Shown in pieces: positions 1 through 10,415 of a stretch of DNA of 64,000 nt. The translations under genes were made by a program, and so were the position numbers. Under the pieces are notes generated by a model. The model did not search any database, was not told where the DNA came from, and saw only the letters and a list, made by a program, of their open reading frames with translations. Within the stretch, counting starts at the first letter, position 1, and each line of letters begins with the position of its first letter. This DNA comes from Dichomitus squalens LYAD-421 SS1 (lineage: Eukaryota; Basidiomycota; Agaricomycetes; Polyporales; Polyporaceae): positions 1,821,163 to 1,885,162 of the forward strand of contig NW_006766883.1 of assembly GCF_000275845.1 (NCBI RefSeq), in the 5' to 3' direction.

Positions 1-231
1 GAGGAGCGCGAACGCCTTCTTCGCGCAGGGGGTAGTGCTCCTGCGACCTCCCCAGAGCAACCTACGTACGAAAGCGCAGAAGAGGAGAAGAGACGTCTCG
101 AGAGGGAGGAAAGAGAACGACTCCTTGCTGGAGGTCCCTCCAACCCCAACCCAGACTCAAAGCGTGGTCCTCCTGGCCCTGGAAACGACCCCGACGCTGA
201 TCCCGAGCTTCCTCCTTACCAGGAGTTTTGA
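1..231 (+). CDS. 3' end of a gene, probable eisosome (PIL1-like) family C-terminus
   Basis: The window opens inside a coding exon in frame 1 that runs 76 codons to a TGA at 229-231. The peptide is charged and proline-rich, with ESAEEEKRRLER followed by EERERLLAGG, and it ends in a PPYQEF tail. The same 12-residue string ESAEEEKRRLER occurs near the C-terminus of the convergent PIL1-like gene at 683-2310, encoded with different synonymous codons. I infer that both genes belong to one eisosome/PIL1 family, but the diagnostic BAR-like domain of this gene lies outside the window. The alternative is an unrelated protein with a shared low-complexity helix. That the segment codes is fairly sure; its identity is not. 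Confidence 0.5.
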   Translation, partial: EERERLLRAGGSAPATSPEQPTYESAEEEKRRLEREERERLLAGGPSNPNPDSKRGPPGPGNDPDADPELPPYQEF

Positions 232-484
232 ATGCCGTCGTCAAGTCGACGAGGTGGCTGCTCATGCTCCCTTGATCGCGGACTGTCTTCCGAACGGACG
301 CCTCCCTAATGTATCCTGTTTGACCTTGTACTATAGTGCTGTAACACGTATCTATCCCAGTGTGGTATATGACGATTGTTTCAGTAAAGAAGTGACCGCA
401 TAGGGAGCTGCAAACGTCGGAGGCGTCGGGAGTATTCCCGTATGGAGACTCCCAACGTGAAGACAAAGAAAAACGGAAACGCAT

Positions 485-547
485 AAAAAATATTGAGACC
501 CGTAGGTCTACCACTCCGGGAAAGCGTGTCATCCTTGTGCAGGGGCC

Positions 548-578
<31 letters not shown>

Positions 579-602
579 TTCGTATGTCACCCCGAAGGGG
601 AC
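485..602 (-). ncRNA. U6 spliceosomal snRNA
   Basis: Read on the minus strand, the segment starts with a short 5' hairpin (CCCC-TTC-GGGG). It then carries the highly conserved U6 core: the AATTGGAACGATACAGAGA stretch containing the ACAGAGA box, GATTAGCATGGCCCC with the AGC triad, and GGATGACACGC of the internal stem-loop. A short 3' hairpin (AGACC...GGTCT) follows, and the RNA ends in a T run at 485-490 that fits RNA polymerase III termination. No intron interrupts the core, unlike the fission-yeast gene. U6 supplies the catalytic RNA of the spliceosome. The gene begins about 80 bases downstream of the PIL1 stop codon on the same strand. I found no clear TATA element or B box. The exact 5' end is estimated from the hairpin. 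Confidence 0.95.
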
Positions 603-682
603 AATGGGGGCTTCATGTTGAGGCGACCGCCGATCGCAGTTGTGCTTTTTGCTCGATTGGCGGGTTGCCCAGCCACCATCAG

Positions 683-2310
683 TCATGGGGCGCCTATGCT
701 GCTGCGCTCGAGCCTCCGTTTCTCTTCCTCCGCGCTCTCGGGCTGCAAGACTCCTGCGGCTGCACCGCCATATCCCGAGAGATCACCCGTCGCAACGGCG
801 GTGCCGCTTATGGGGCTGAGAATGGGGGAAGAATGCTTTATGTCCTTTAAAGAGCCACTAGCGGGGCCGGGACCCTCGGGGCCGGCTGACTGTGGAACAC
901 CCGTTTCCGCAACGGTCGGTGTGACAATCGGGACCTTCACAGCGGGTTCGGCAGGGTCTGGCGACACAACAGAGGGAGGAGAAATTCTCGCGGGAATGGG
1001 CGCAGGTGTTTGGTTGAGATTGGCAGGGTTCAGGGGAGGCGAGGTCGTGGGAGGTGGCGTGGCCTTTGACTCGGAACCCGCGGCGACCGGAGGCACTGTT
1101 GGTTGAGGAGATGCAGTGGGGACGGAAGATGGGTTGGGGGCGTTTGCGTTATGCGATGGTGCTTGAGGGGGGTGTTCGCTGGTAGCAGGCGGCGTAACTG
1201 GAATGTTGCTCTTCGCATGAGGATCAGCAGAGTTAATGCGAGCAAGCTCTTGGGCGTGGGTCACGCCGAAGCTGCGGGTATCTGACCTGTTGAGGTCGGC
1301 CGCAGATGGATCCCGAAGCTTGAGTTTAGTGTCACCAACTGTCCAGTGGTCGAGCGCTTGCTGCAGGGTGGCTCGTACTGAAGCGGTGAGCTGCGCTCCG
1401 GTGTAGGGCCGCTCCTTTGAAGAAGGAATGTCAGGGAGCGCTGGAATGGCCGCCGTGGCAGCCTGGGCCACCAGCGAGAGCTTCTCTGCATACTGAGAAG
1501 ACCGTTAGCATCTTCATATGAGAACGATGACTGCAACCAACCTCCCGAACAGCGTTCCACTTGGCTGTTTCACTTTCTCTCAATGCCTTTCTCTTCAACA
1601 ACTCAATCTCCTTCTCGAGCGGCTCATCGTCAGCCTCCGCCTTGCGAAGCTGGCTCTTGAGCTCTGCAAGCTTCTGGTCCATGCCATGGCGCTGATCGTG
1701 CTCGATCCGAGCGATCTGGTTCTCGAAGCTCGCACGGATGTTGCGCCTACCACTGATGCTATTCTCAGCATCGCGTAACGCCTTGATCGGGGCACGTGAG
1801 GCATCGATCTCCTTTGCGAGGGCAGCGGCCAGGGAGCCTTCAATGTAAGCCAACCAGGCCAAACGGTCGCTCACTAGATAGCGAGAGAGTCTGTCGGTAC
1901 AACGTAGACGTAGTTGATCGAATCATTTACTCACCGTCCTTGAGATCCTCGGTCTCAGTCTGGCCCCACATGTATAGCTCCTTGCTGTGGGCCTGGGCAT
2001 CGCGGCTCACGCTATCGAAATCGAGCGCGAGACCCTTCTGAGTAGTAATGATCTTTTGTACTGGGGTCACAGAGCTCCTGCAGAACCGTAATGAGACACA
2101 CCATACCCCGATCGCACTGTATGCTTACGAGTATTGCTGCTGAAAGCTGCGAAGTTGGTGGTGGATGCTTTCGAACGCATGTGATTTGAGGATACTGGAG
2201 CCAGGGGATTGACCGCCCTGTGTGCTCTGGTTGGAGGTCGTGCGGCCAAGGGGTGTCTGGTTGAGTGCCGATTGGGCCTTGTCTGCGAGCGATGAGAAAA
2301 GGCCTTGCAT
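683..2310 (-). CDS. PIL1: eisosome component PIL1/LSP1-family protein
   Basis: There are four exons (2310-2129, 2077-1935, 1873-1542, 1492-683) encoding 488 residues. The start MQGLFSSLADKAQS is the first methionine of the frame. The central part matches the PIL1/LSP1 fold: an ELYMWGQTETEDLKD segment, a long helical stretch (AYIEGSLAAALAKEID...IKALRDAENSI...KLAELKSQLRKAEAD), then EKLSLVAQAATAAIPALPDIP and the ALDHW segment. Known PIL1/LSP1 proteins form BAR-domain scaffolds under plasma-membrane furrows (eisosomes). The last third is a disordered Pro/Ser/Thr-rich tail ending in ESAEEEKRRLERSSIGAP. This is longer and more divergent than yeast Pil1, so it may be a basidiomycete paralogue. The U6 gene lies just downstream on the same strand. 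Confidence 0.8.
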
Positions 2311-2700
2311 GGTGGTAAGGAACGGGAGCGATGGTGATGGATGGTCGCGCGGTGTCTTGGTTTTTGTACTATGCGATGGCTTCTGCCTGTGGCACTGTCG
2401 CAACGACCATACGTCATCCTCTAGCGCTACAGCCACAGCAGCGCTCGCAGTGCGCAGCTCTGTGCACGGCTCGCACAAAGGCAACCCCCGATCGCTGCGC
2501 ACGATACTGCGTTCCCCTGCGGCGGCATTGCAAGTGCTGTATACGTAGATGAAGTCTCCGATAAAGGGTTCAAAGGCGAGTATCATATAGGATGTGATAA
2601 GTAGGAAATTACAGCCAGCAGAGAAAGCGCACAGCAGCTACACGTCCCGGCAGCGTTCCGAGCACGACGACGGATCCAGTCGATACCATACATACGATGT

Positions 2701-3873
2701 TCAAACAACGATCTTTTTCGCCTGCTTTCCCTTCTTCTCCGAGTCCTTGTGCGACAAGAACTCCACCTCCGTCGCCAGCGCACCCGCGAGCCTCTGGGAC
2801 TCAGGATATCCCAAGACCTGCGTCTTGAAGTGTCGCCCGATTCCCTCGATCCTCTCACGCAACTTGTCGTCGTCACCGCCGGCCAGCGTCGGCGCGGTCC
2901 GCGTCCAGATCGAGATACGATAAAATTGGGGCCGCGTCGAGACGATTACACCGGTAATCAGTGACTGAGGTGAATCGCTGCCCTCACAGCTCGTCAAAAG
3001 CGGGTCGAAGGTCTCGCCGATCGCAGCGAGCATCTTATCATAGCAAGTCCGTTAGCCTCTTGCATGAGGTCAACAAGTGTGCTGGAGCAGCGCTCACTGT
3101 GTAAAGCCACATCTTGTCGACCACACTCCGGTTCTTGTCTCGTGGAAGCTGGATGCTCCACTTCCCGCCATTTTTGTTGGCATCATCCTCCCAAGCAGGA
3201 ATGATACCCTCCTACGTCAACCGGTCAGTGAGTATCAGAAACTACAATTTGGCGAGATTCCTGACCTTGAATAAATAGTAATTCGCCTTTTGCGGCAACT
3301 GTGATGGCGGGACGATGTTATTATAGAGACTGTCATACGGATTAGCTCGATACACCCAGCAATTCGTGCAGTTGCGACTTACCCCCAAAACTCTTCCACA
3401 CTATCGAACGTGATCACCCGCTTGATATCTTCCATCCAGCCCTGTGCCGCGACGCCACCCGGGGTCTGTGCGACAGGTGTTTGCGGGAATGAAGTCATTG
3501 GGGTCTGAGGAAGATTGCGACCCTTCGTCGCAGGCGAGTCGAACCAAAGAGTCCAAGGAGAATAAAGGGGATGCTAGTAGCAAAGATTGGTGAGAAAAGG
3601 ACACGATGGTGCATAAGCCGGAATGAAAACGATCGCATGCATGACCAACGAAAGCGGACTCACCTTGACGTTGAAATTGGTGGGGTCGTTGAACACGGTA
3701 CGGATATTTTCCGCCTGCGCTTGCATGTCAACTTCCTGGATTTCTCCAGGTTCGAGGGACTCGTCTCCGTTCGCCTTCTTCTCGGAGTCCTTCACATTCT
3801 CTGCAAGCGCGGCCGAAAGCGCAGCTTTGGAAGCCTGGAGAGCGGGACCGGGCAAGCTCGAAACAGAAGCCAT
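2701..3873 (-). CDS. eIF4E: eukaryotic translation initiation factor 4E (mRNA cap-binding)
   Basis: There are five exons (3873-3664, 3573-3383, 3329-3266, 3211-3098, 3033-2701) encoding 303 residues. Family landmarks in order are HPLYSPWTLWF (the start of the fold, with a cap-stacking tryptophan), ITFDSVEEFWGLYNNI (the dorsal face that binds eIF4G), ANYYLFKEGIIPAWED (the second cap-stacking Trp with the following Glu) and KWSIQL, with ISIWTRT near the end. The protein binds the 5' cap and recruits eIF4G to begin translation. The N-terminal 70 residues are acidic and probably disordered. An unusual 20-residue or longer TP-rich insertion lies between WFD and the next Trp, and exon 2 carries all of it. 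The next gene upstream is 2.4 kb away. Confidence 0.95.
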
Positions 3874-6244
3874 GGTGCGAGGGGGTGACTGGAAAGGTTT
3901 GCGGAGTAGATTTGCGTGGATGGTGGGATTGTTTGGGACTTAGGCTTCGATGAAAGACCTCTACTATCGATGATACCAGCTCGAACGAGATACGAAGCTC
4001 AGGGTTCGTCGTAGGGATTCGTCGGTGGGGGCGAAGAACGAGTCGTCGGCTAAATGAGCGAGTACACAGGCCGATGTAAAGTCTGTCCGTCAAGCAGAAG
4101 TCTGGGCTGAAGGTTGCGGTAGGTAAGGCGGCAAGAGGGCGAGATCGTCGTATAACGGGTGCTTTGTGGGAGTTTCTTGCTTGATCAGTTGTACAAAATT
4201 GGCCTCATCCACTGCCACGGCATCCTCCGCGCCGACGCTCCGCGTTACTGTCGCCCGACCTTCCCCCGTCGGCGCCGAGCAACGCTTTGCAATCGCAAGT
4301 CTTCGCTTCTCGACTGCTCAGTTCTTAAGTGCTTATGACGAAGCACTCATCTGCGAAAGGTTTGTTGCTGCTCAACAGAATGCATGCAACAGAACGCGTG
4401 GACACATGCGTTTGCCTATTAGACTCTTTCTGCAAGCGGTTCAGAACCAGACCAAATCTTGGTGATCTTTGAACCAGTGGGGCTGTGGGGCTGTGGGACA
4501 TGGCCTTTACCGCCCCAATAGGCGTCTCAGAAAACCTTTGTCGTACACTACGGTAGGCAAGAATTCAAAGAGTCAACCTCCCATACCAGTTTACCGCATG
4601 AAAGAAATCTGACCCATGCTTCAAAAGTGCTAAGAAGAGCCCACCCAGTGTATAAGTCTAGGGACAACCATCATAGCACACGCGAGACGTTGCGGAGCAC
4701 TAAGCGTGAAGGCCCCACTGATTCTGAATCGCTTGCAGAAAGAGTCTATTGGGCATGATGGTGTCCACGACCAATGTCTATAACATCTCGGTACGGCCAT
4801 CCATCTCACAACATGGCTCAACCATCCTAGCTCACTGCCAGACCTCATAGGTGTTGGCCCTCGATCACTCATCTTGCGAGCCTCGCGTCTCTCAAGAATG
4901 ACTGCCGTCGCTGCAGCCACTGCGCATTTCTGTTGCGTAGGGTTGTTGCGGCTCATGATCATCACCGCCTCCTGACCTGCGGCATCTCTATCTGGCTTAC
5001 GAGGTGTCCATACAATCGCGCACAGGTGGTTTTGAGTTCCCAGAGGTTTCGCAATGGGTGTTACAGCAGCCTACTCTTCATCCGGTACGGCGCGATCCTG
5101 CCCTGACTACTTCGGGTACCTCGACGATAAGCAAGAGCTCTGGCAGCTGAGCGTTCCGGGGCCAATTCGGGTGCGCAAACCTCCCGCGGTACGCGGTCCT
5201 CTTTTTGTCTGCTAATAGTTCGGTAAACAGGCGCGTACGGACTGCATACATGAAGCTTCCTCTGCGGTACTCGAAGGCTGACTCCTGTGTCCACAAATAC
5301 CATGGTTTCCTACTACCTGCCTTGGCTGAATCGTCTGTGCACACCGTCGCCCGAGCTAAGCAAGCATCCGAGCTCCGTGGGCTTATCGCCGACAGGAGCG
5401 CACCCCGGCAGGGAACCAGCTACGGGTCCTGTACCACTGTTCTATGCGGCCCTTGGCCCGACGATCCACGTCGTCTGCGCGGGCGATTCAATGGCCCTGC
5501 GGAGTTACTGCGACGACGTCCGAGAAGCGCTGTTCGGTCGTCGCGGGTTCAACCCTATCTCTAAAGACGTAACGGGGCCACCCGAGAACCACAAACTCTG
5601 GCCTCTTGTGGCTTCGGGGATGCCACGCTGGTCTTGGACCGTGCCAGTGCACCGAGTCGCCTCATGCAACACACATTCCAGAACTACGCTGGCATGGGTT
5701 GTGTGTGGTGCATACGGTTTGCTGCGATCTAACTAGACATGGCCGTTGGTCAGACATGCGGGGCCGACACCGCGAAACATATTGCGTTCCAGACGTCGGT
5801 CTTCTGCTAGCTGACGCAGTTGTACTGTGATATTGAGTTCCGACTTATGGCGGCATATTGCCAAGCCAAGGAGCGTCCAGAACGACTGACCTTCTAACGG
5901 TACGATAACCAAAAACAAAGATCGTCTCGCCAGTCCAGATGAACGGTCGATAACGCTATATCGTGGTGCTCAATTGAATGTCTATAGCATGCCATTATCC
6001 CAATGCGTACCCGTGAGACCTGCCCGGGGAGCACGTCACATATTTGCATCCACTTTAGTGAGCTAAGTAGTACAGCTACGTATGGCTGAACATGTTGCAA
6101 TGCAATACATAGAATATAATAAACGTAATACTGGGTACCGAAGAATTGCATTAGGGCGGGGTCACAATCGATATAGCTATATGCTAAACGGAATACAGCA
6201 AGACGCGACGGCACCTATCATATACCAAGCGCGGTGTAGCAGAG
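3874..6244. other. intergenic region without a recognisable gene
   Basis: About 2.4 kb separates the eIF4E start from the 3' end of the bHLH-like gene. The first 150 bases upstream of 3873 should contain the eIF4E promoter and 5' leader. Open frames here reach up to about 150 codons (for example 5287-5736 on the plus strand), but I recognise no domain, no matching splice pattern and no repeat. AT-rich stretches occur around 6060-6200. Confidence 0.6.
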
Positions 6245-7501
6245 CTATCCCATGAATCCGGGGGCAATGCTAGAAGGGATGGCCGCGCCGATGGCAATTG
6301 AATGCCGCCGGAACTGCAGTGACTCCTCCGCGGCCGTGCGCATCATCAGCGCGCTCTCTAGCTCCAGGAACTGCGAGAAGTCCAGAAGAGCTGATTAGCG
6401 GAAGAGAACAGAAGTTTGGAGCTCAACGTAAACGTACCCGTTCCTCAGCCCGCTGCTTTTGTACATTCCGATCCCGGATGGTGGTTTGCATGTGCACCAA
6501 CATTGTCTAAGAGACAATTGAGCTGTTGTCGGCGAGGCGCAGCCAAAATACAGGCTTACCCTTAGGGAATTATTGCGAAGGCCGCGATAGGTAGAGATGC
6601 GTTCGAGGGGCACCGGCTCGTGACCTACGAGCCGGATCTGCTCATGGAGCCACTGAACGTACTCTTCCAGACACTCTAGGTAACTGCGCTTCTTGTCGTG
6701 AGAAGTGATGGTGTCCCTGTTTTCGCGATGTCAGCCACAAATATGGGTATAGTACAACATGCGCCACCTACGGGTCAGTGATCGTGAAGCCCACGTTCTC
6801 GGACACGGCGCGGAAATAAGCCTTGCGTTGGTTGAGATTCTCAGGCTTTTCGCGAGATTCCCTCTTCCTCTTCGCAAGCGATGGACCAGAGGATGATGAC
6901 ATCGACGTAGACCGAGATTTTTCCTGGGCGTCGACTTGTGCAGCACCCCCGCCGCTCTCAGACCGCGTATTCAGATCGGAAAGGAGCTCCGAGGGCGTCG
7001 GGAAGAGAATCTGAGGGGCGTCGAGGTAGACATCCAGCGGGTTCTCTTCATCCGTCGCGGCATAAGGCTTTGCTTCGGGAATTGCTGCATCCGACTCGTG
7101 AGAGGCGAAGGACGTAGTGCCAGAGGTGTTAGAAGCATCGTCCTCGATGTTAGAGAGCAGACGAGGATATGCAGGACCGTTGAGGGGCATGGGCGCGTAG
7201 AGGGGAAGCTCTGAGCACCCAGACTCGTACTGAGCCGTATTTACTGGCCACATCGTATAGTCCTGCGGCATGTAGGAATAGCAATGCGCCCAAGGAGGGG
7301 ACTCGTTGCTATATGGGGACGCGTTGTTGCCATACGGAGACGCGTTGCTACTAGACGCGAGGGGCTCTGCAGATGACGCATACTCGGGAGAGGAGTACTG
7401 GCCCTATCGCGATGTTCAGATGCTGTGATGGAATAAGACCAAGCACGGAGACGCACCTGCGACGAGAGGAAGTGTGCTTGTGAAGAGGCGTATTGCTGCA
7501 T
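6245..7501 (-). CDS. putative bHLH-like protein, basidiomycete-specific family (copy A)
   Basis: There are five exons (7501-7457, 7403-6772, 6716-6560, 6506-6438, 6370-6245) giving 342 residues. The N-terminal half is Ser/Asn/Pro-rich (repeated NASPY motifs). A basic stretch AKRKRESREKPENLNQRK follows, leading into a helix-loop-helix-like segment: AYFRAVSENVGFTI, a loop, then YLECLEEYVQWLHEQI. After that come PVPLERISTYRGL and a charged coiled-coil tail ending RRHSIAIG...PGFMG. The order basic, helix, loop, helix suggests a DNA-binding regulator, but this is inference from shape and I do not recognise a named family. The start is the short exon MQQYASSQ. The protein is clearly related to the head-to-head gene at 9051-10005. 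A TATATA sequence lies about 95 bases upstream. Confidence 0.7.
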
Positions 7502-9050
7502 GGTGTGTTGAGAGTGGGCTTGGAGGTAGCGACTATGACCGAGTATACAACGTTGTAGGTTGCTCGCTAGACCGGTACACGCACACGGGGAGGGTATATA
7601 AGATCGGCGGAAAAGGGGGAGAGTTCGATGGCGATAGGTGGATAGATTGGAGAGATCTGGGATTCGATGTGGCCGCATGAAGTGCATCTGAGATGCGGCG
7701 TTTGGGCTGCGTGCACGGCTACCGCACCTTCAGTTTCGGGGTGCTGCACGCCCCGGAATCCACTCTTCACCATATCTGTCCGACATTCTGAGTTGGGATA
7801 CGCCGCATCTTCCATGCCGTGCCCTGTTTGTAGACGGCCAGCGACATCCTTATTTCGTAGAACTCGTCCGGCGGCACTCAGCGACCTAGTCTTCGACCGG
7901 GTCCGCAACGTACCGCCGAGTAGGCCGCGCGTGCTTCTAGCAGTTCTTCTGGACGGTGATAGTTGGCTTAGACGGCGTGGCGAGCAAATCGTACCGCTAT
8001 GTCACCCAGTTTGTCATACAGAGACGAATCCCTGGAGCGGACGCCAGGGTCGCCCTAGTGCCGTCATGCGACAGGGTCCTCTCAGTACCACGTATGACTG
8101 GGCTGCGCAATTTTTCGGCCGCATGGTGCACCGGGTTGTCGCAAAGTACCGACTCTGGTTCATTTATCAGACCGTGCGGGAGAGAGGGAGAGCAGACGCA
8201 AGAAGCTCACCAGGAATGGTACTGAAGCTTCTCGGGACGCGCCACGGCGGGCCCCATCCCGATGCGAGCGGCGTAACTGCTCGATTCGGGGCTCGCAAAA
8301 ACAACTGGGGAGTCAATTGAATTTGCGAGTCTATGGATGTTGACAGAGCGATGGGCGCCTGTCCTCCGCCCTTTCTCGATGCCGCGGAGATCGACGCGCG
8401 AGATCTCGTTTACATCACCGTTAGTCCCTCCCCAACATGTCCCACTGCCCACTGTACCCCCGCGGATAAGAAACAAGACAAGCTCACCGCCTCAGACCCT
8501 CCCCTTTCAGATTCGCAATGAGGCTCATGGAGGCCGGTCAGGTATCTCATGTCATGCATAATTGGCGGGGTTCATGTTGACAGGGAACTCCCACTAGTCA
8601 GGTCGCCCAATGAGACTTCGTGACCGAACCACTGGGACACTACAAAACGGGAAGTCGTTCTACGAGATTAGCTTTGCCTAGGATCAAACACAAACGTCAG
8701 AATGTCGGCACAGCGGCGACGTACGGCGGGAAGGCTAGCGTGCGGCTGCTATGTGCATGCAATTCCCCGAAGCAGGCCTTGGTTTGATTACACCCCAAAT
8801 GTCCCCCGGGGTCCAATCGCCTGACTGGAGAGTACGAGGAGTGCAGTCGCAGAGATCGACCTTCTTTTCCCGAGAAACACCTGCTGCGAAGAGAAGTTAC
8901 CCGCAGTGTGAGATCTCCAATCTTCACGCATCTCCCTCCTCCGTCTCGGCAGCCGACCCTACCCCCCGTGCCCTCCATATGCTGCGGTTATAAGCAGCCA
9001 CGCGTGTACAATCCAAGCAGCCCGCGTCCATCTGCCACTTGCCAACAACC
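7502..9050. other. shared upstream region between two divergent bHLH-like paralogues
   Basis: This 1.55-kb stretch separates the start codons of two divergently transcribed paralogues, so it should hold both promoters. There is a TATATA at 7595 for the minus-strand gene and a TTATAAG near 8987, about 60 bases before the plus-strand start. A long plus-strand open frame (7667-8320) is present but shows no recognisable domain. Confidence 0.5.
7595..7600 (-). promoter_or_regulatory. TATA-like element of the bHLH-like gene copy A
   Basis: TATATA (palindromic) lies about 95 bases upstream of the start codon at 7501, a plausible TATA position for a fungal polymerase II promoter. This is a sequence match only. 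Confidence 0.3.
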
Positions 9051-10005
9051 ATGGAGTCTGCTGCACGCTACCATCCCGGCGATTCGAATACCGCATATTC
9101 GATCACATCTCTCGACGCCGCCGGCCTTCCGGCGATGTTGCCACCTACGCACCTCGAACTATATACCGGCGGCAACTCGGGTGTACCCTACCACGTCACT
9201 CCTACGATGGCTCATAGCGACTCTGAATATCGTGGTCGAGACATGTTCACCCCTTCCCCTACGTCGTCGAGCGCGTCTCCCTACGAGGGATCAAGCCCTC
9301 AATCCATGTACACGCCGGATGCGTCGGCCATGCCTCCCTACAGCTTTCCTGCACTACCATCGGACGCTGGACCGTCCTCAAGCGCGCTCTCGAGACGCCA
9401 GACGCGTAGGTTGTCGGAACCCGCGTGCTTGGACGCGACCAGCTTCACCGCCCGGGGACAGATCGCGCACCCATATGCGCGCCTGTACAACAAAAAGAAC
9501 ACCGCCGGCAAGCGGCGAAAGATGTGGAATCACGCCCTCGAAAAGATTCTGTTCACTCCTCAGGAGATGTATGTCCATACACAGGAGAGGCAGACGAGTA
9601 GATGCTTACTCCTACTTCAGCTCGACGATGGGGGCACCTCATAGGCGAACCATCTATACCGCCAGTCTCGAAGCGCACATCGACCGTCTTCATGATCAGT
9701 TAGCTAGCTACTCGCTGGCGCCGGTCCCTCCGGAGAAGCTCGACCCATATCGCGGACTTAACGCCAAGACAGCAAAGGTGAGCAGCAGCTGCTCCCTTCC
9801 GCTTCCGTGGACATCAGTGCTGACAATATGCCAGAGCATGGTCTCTGGATTGCATCACGACGGCGTTGAGCAGAAGCTGAAGATTCTCGAGATCGAACGT
9901 GCTGTAAGTCGGGGTAGCTTGTTCAATTGCAGGACGCTAAGCAGCATCTCATAGAATAAAGATCTGGAGGACAAACTCACTCAGTGCCGGTCATCCTATT
10001 GCTGA
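9051..10005 (+). CDS. putative bHLH-like protein, diverged short paralogue (copy B)
   Basis: There are four exons (9051-9568, 9621-9777, 9835-9903, 9955-10005) encoding 264 residues. The N-terminal 150 residues are Ser/Pro/Tyr-rich. A basic segment AGKRRKMWNHALEKIL, a loop and a helix SLEAHIDRLHDQL follow, then APVPPEKLDPYRGLN and a short coiled coil ending NKDLEDKL. These line up one for one with copy A at 6245-7501: RK, FT, LE..(V/I)..LH.Q, PVP.E, YRGL and a following hydrophobic helix. Copy B ends soon after this region and lacks the RRHSIA-type tail of copy A. Its role is unknown; a DNA-binding or dimerising regulator is inferred. Exon sums and the placement of conserved blocks support the model. 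Confidence 0.65.
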
Positions 10006-10415
10006 TTGGCACCCGCTAGATTCGTCGGGATAGTGAGACTTGGCTGTTGATTTCTTTGGTTGCAGAATGTGCATTCGAGTAGTAGTAATAGCATCATGTT
10101 GTCGCGGTTGTGCACTATCTTTCAAGACGCATTCGTCGATATTAGTGGGCCCAACCCTGTTGTTACCTTGAGGTATGTTGAGCAGATAAATGGGGTGCCT
10201 TGAAAGAAGATAATTCCAGACAAGCAAGACTCCCGTCGAACGTATCTGCGTCGATTGTACTGTAAGTACTGCAGCGAGTTAAATCGCGCGTTCCCACGCC
10301 CGCAGGTGGGTCGGCACCAAGCGCCGGGTGACCCCTTCGTCCTCACCCGTCGCCTGCCCGCGTCTGCCCCCGCTGCCCGTATCCCTAGACTTCTTACATA
10401 CCATATCTCGCCGCA

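Noticed and set aside
4166..4465. 100-codon plus-strand frame upstream of eIF4E
   Set aside because: No domain or recognisable motif, no supporting introns, and such lengths are common by chance in this GC-rich DNA.
5287..5736. 149-codon plus-strand frame with a hydrophobic start and protein-like composition
   Set aside because: No family recognised, no splice partners and no similarity to other genes in the window. It could still be a small gene, but nothing supports it.
7667..8320. 217-codon plus-strand frame between the bHLH-like genes, with a CPVCRRP motif
   Set aside because: The Cys motif is isolated and no zinc-finger or RING pattern follows. Probably chance in the shared promoter region.
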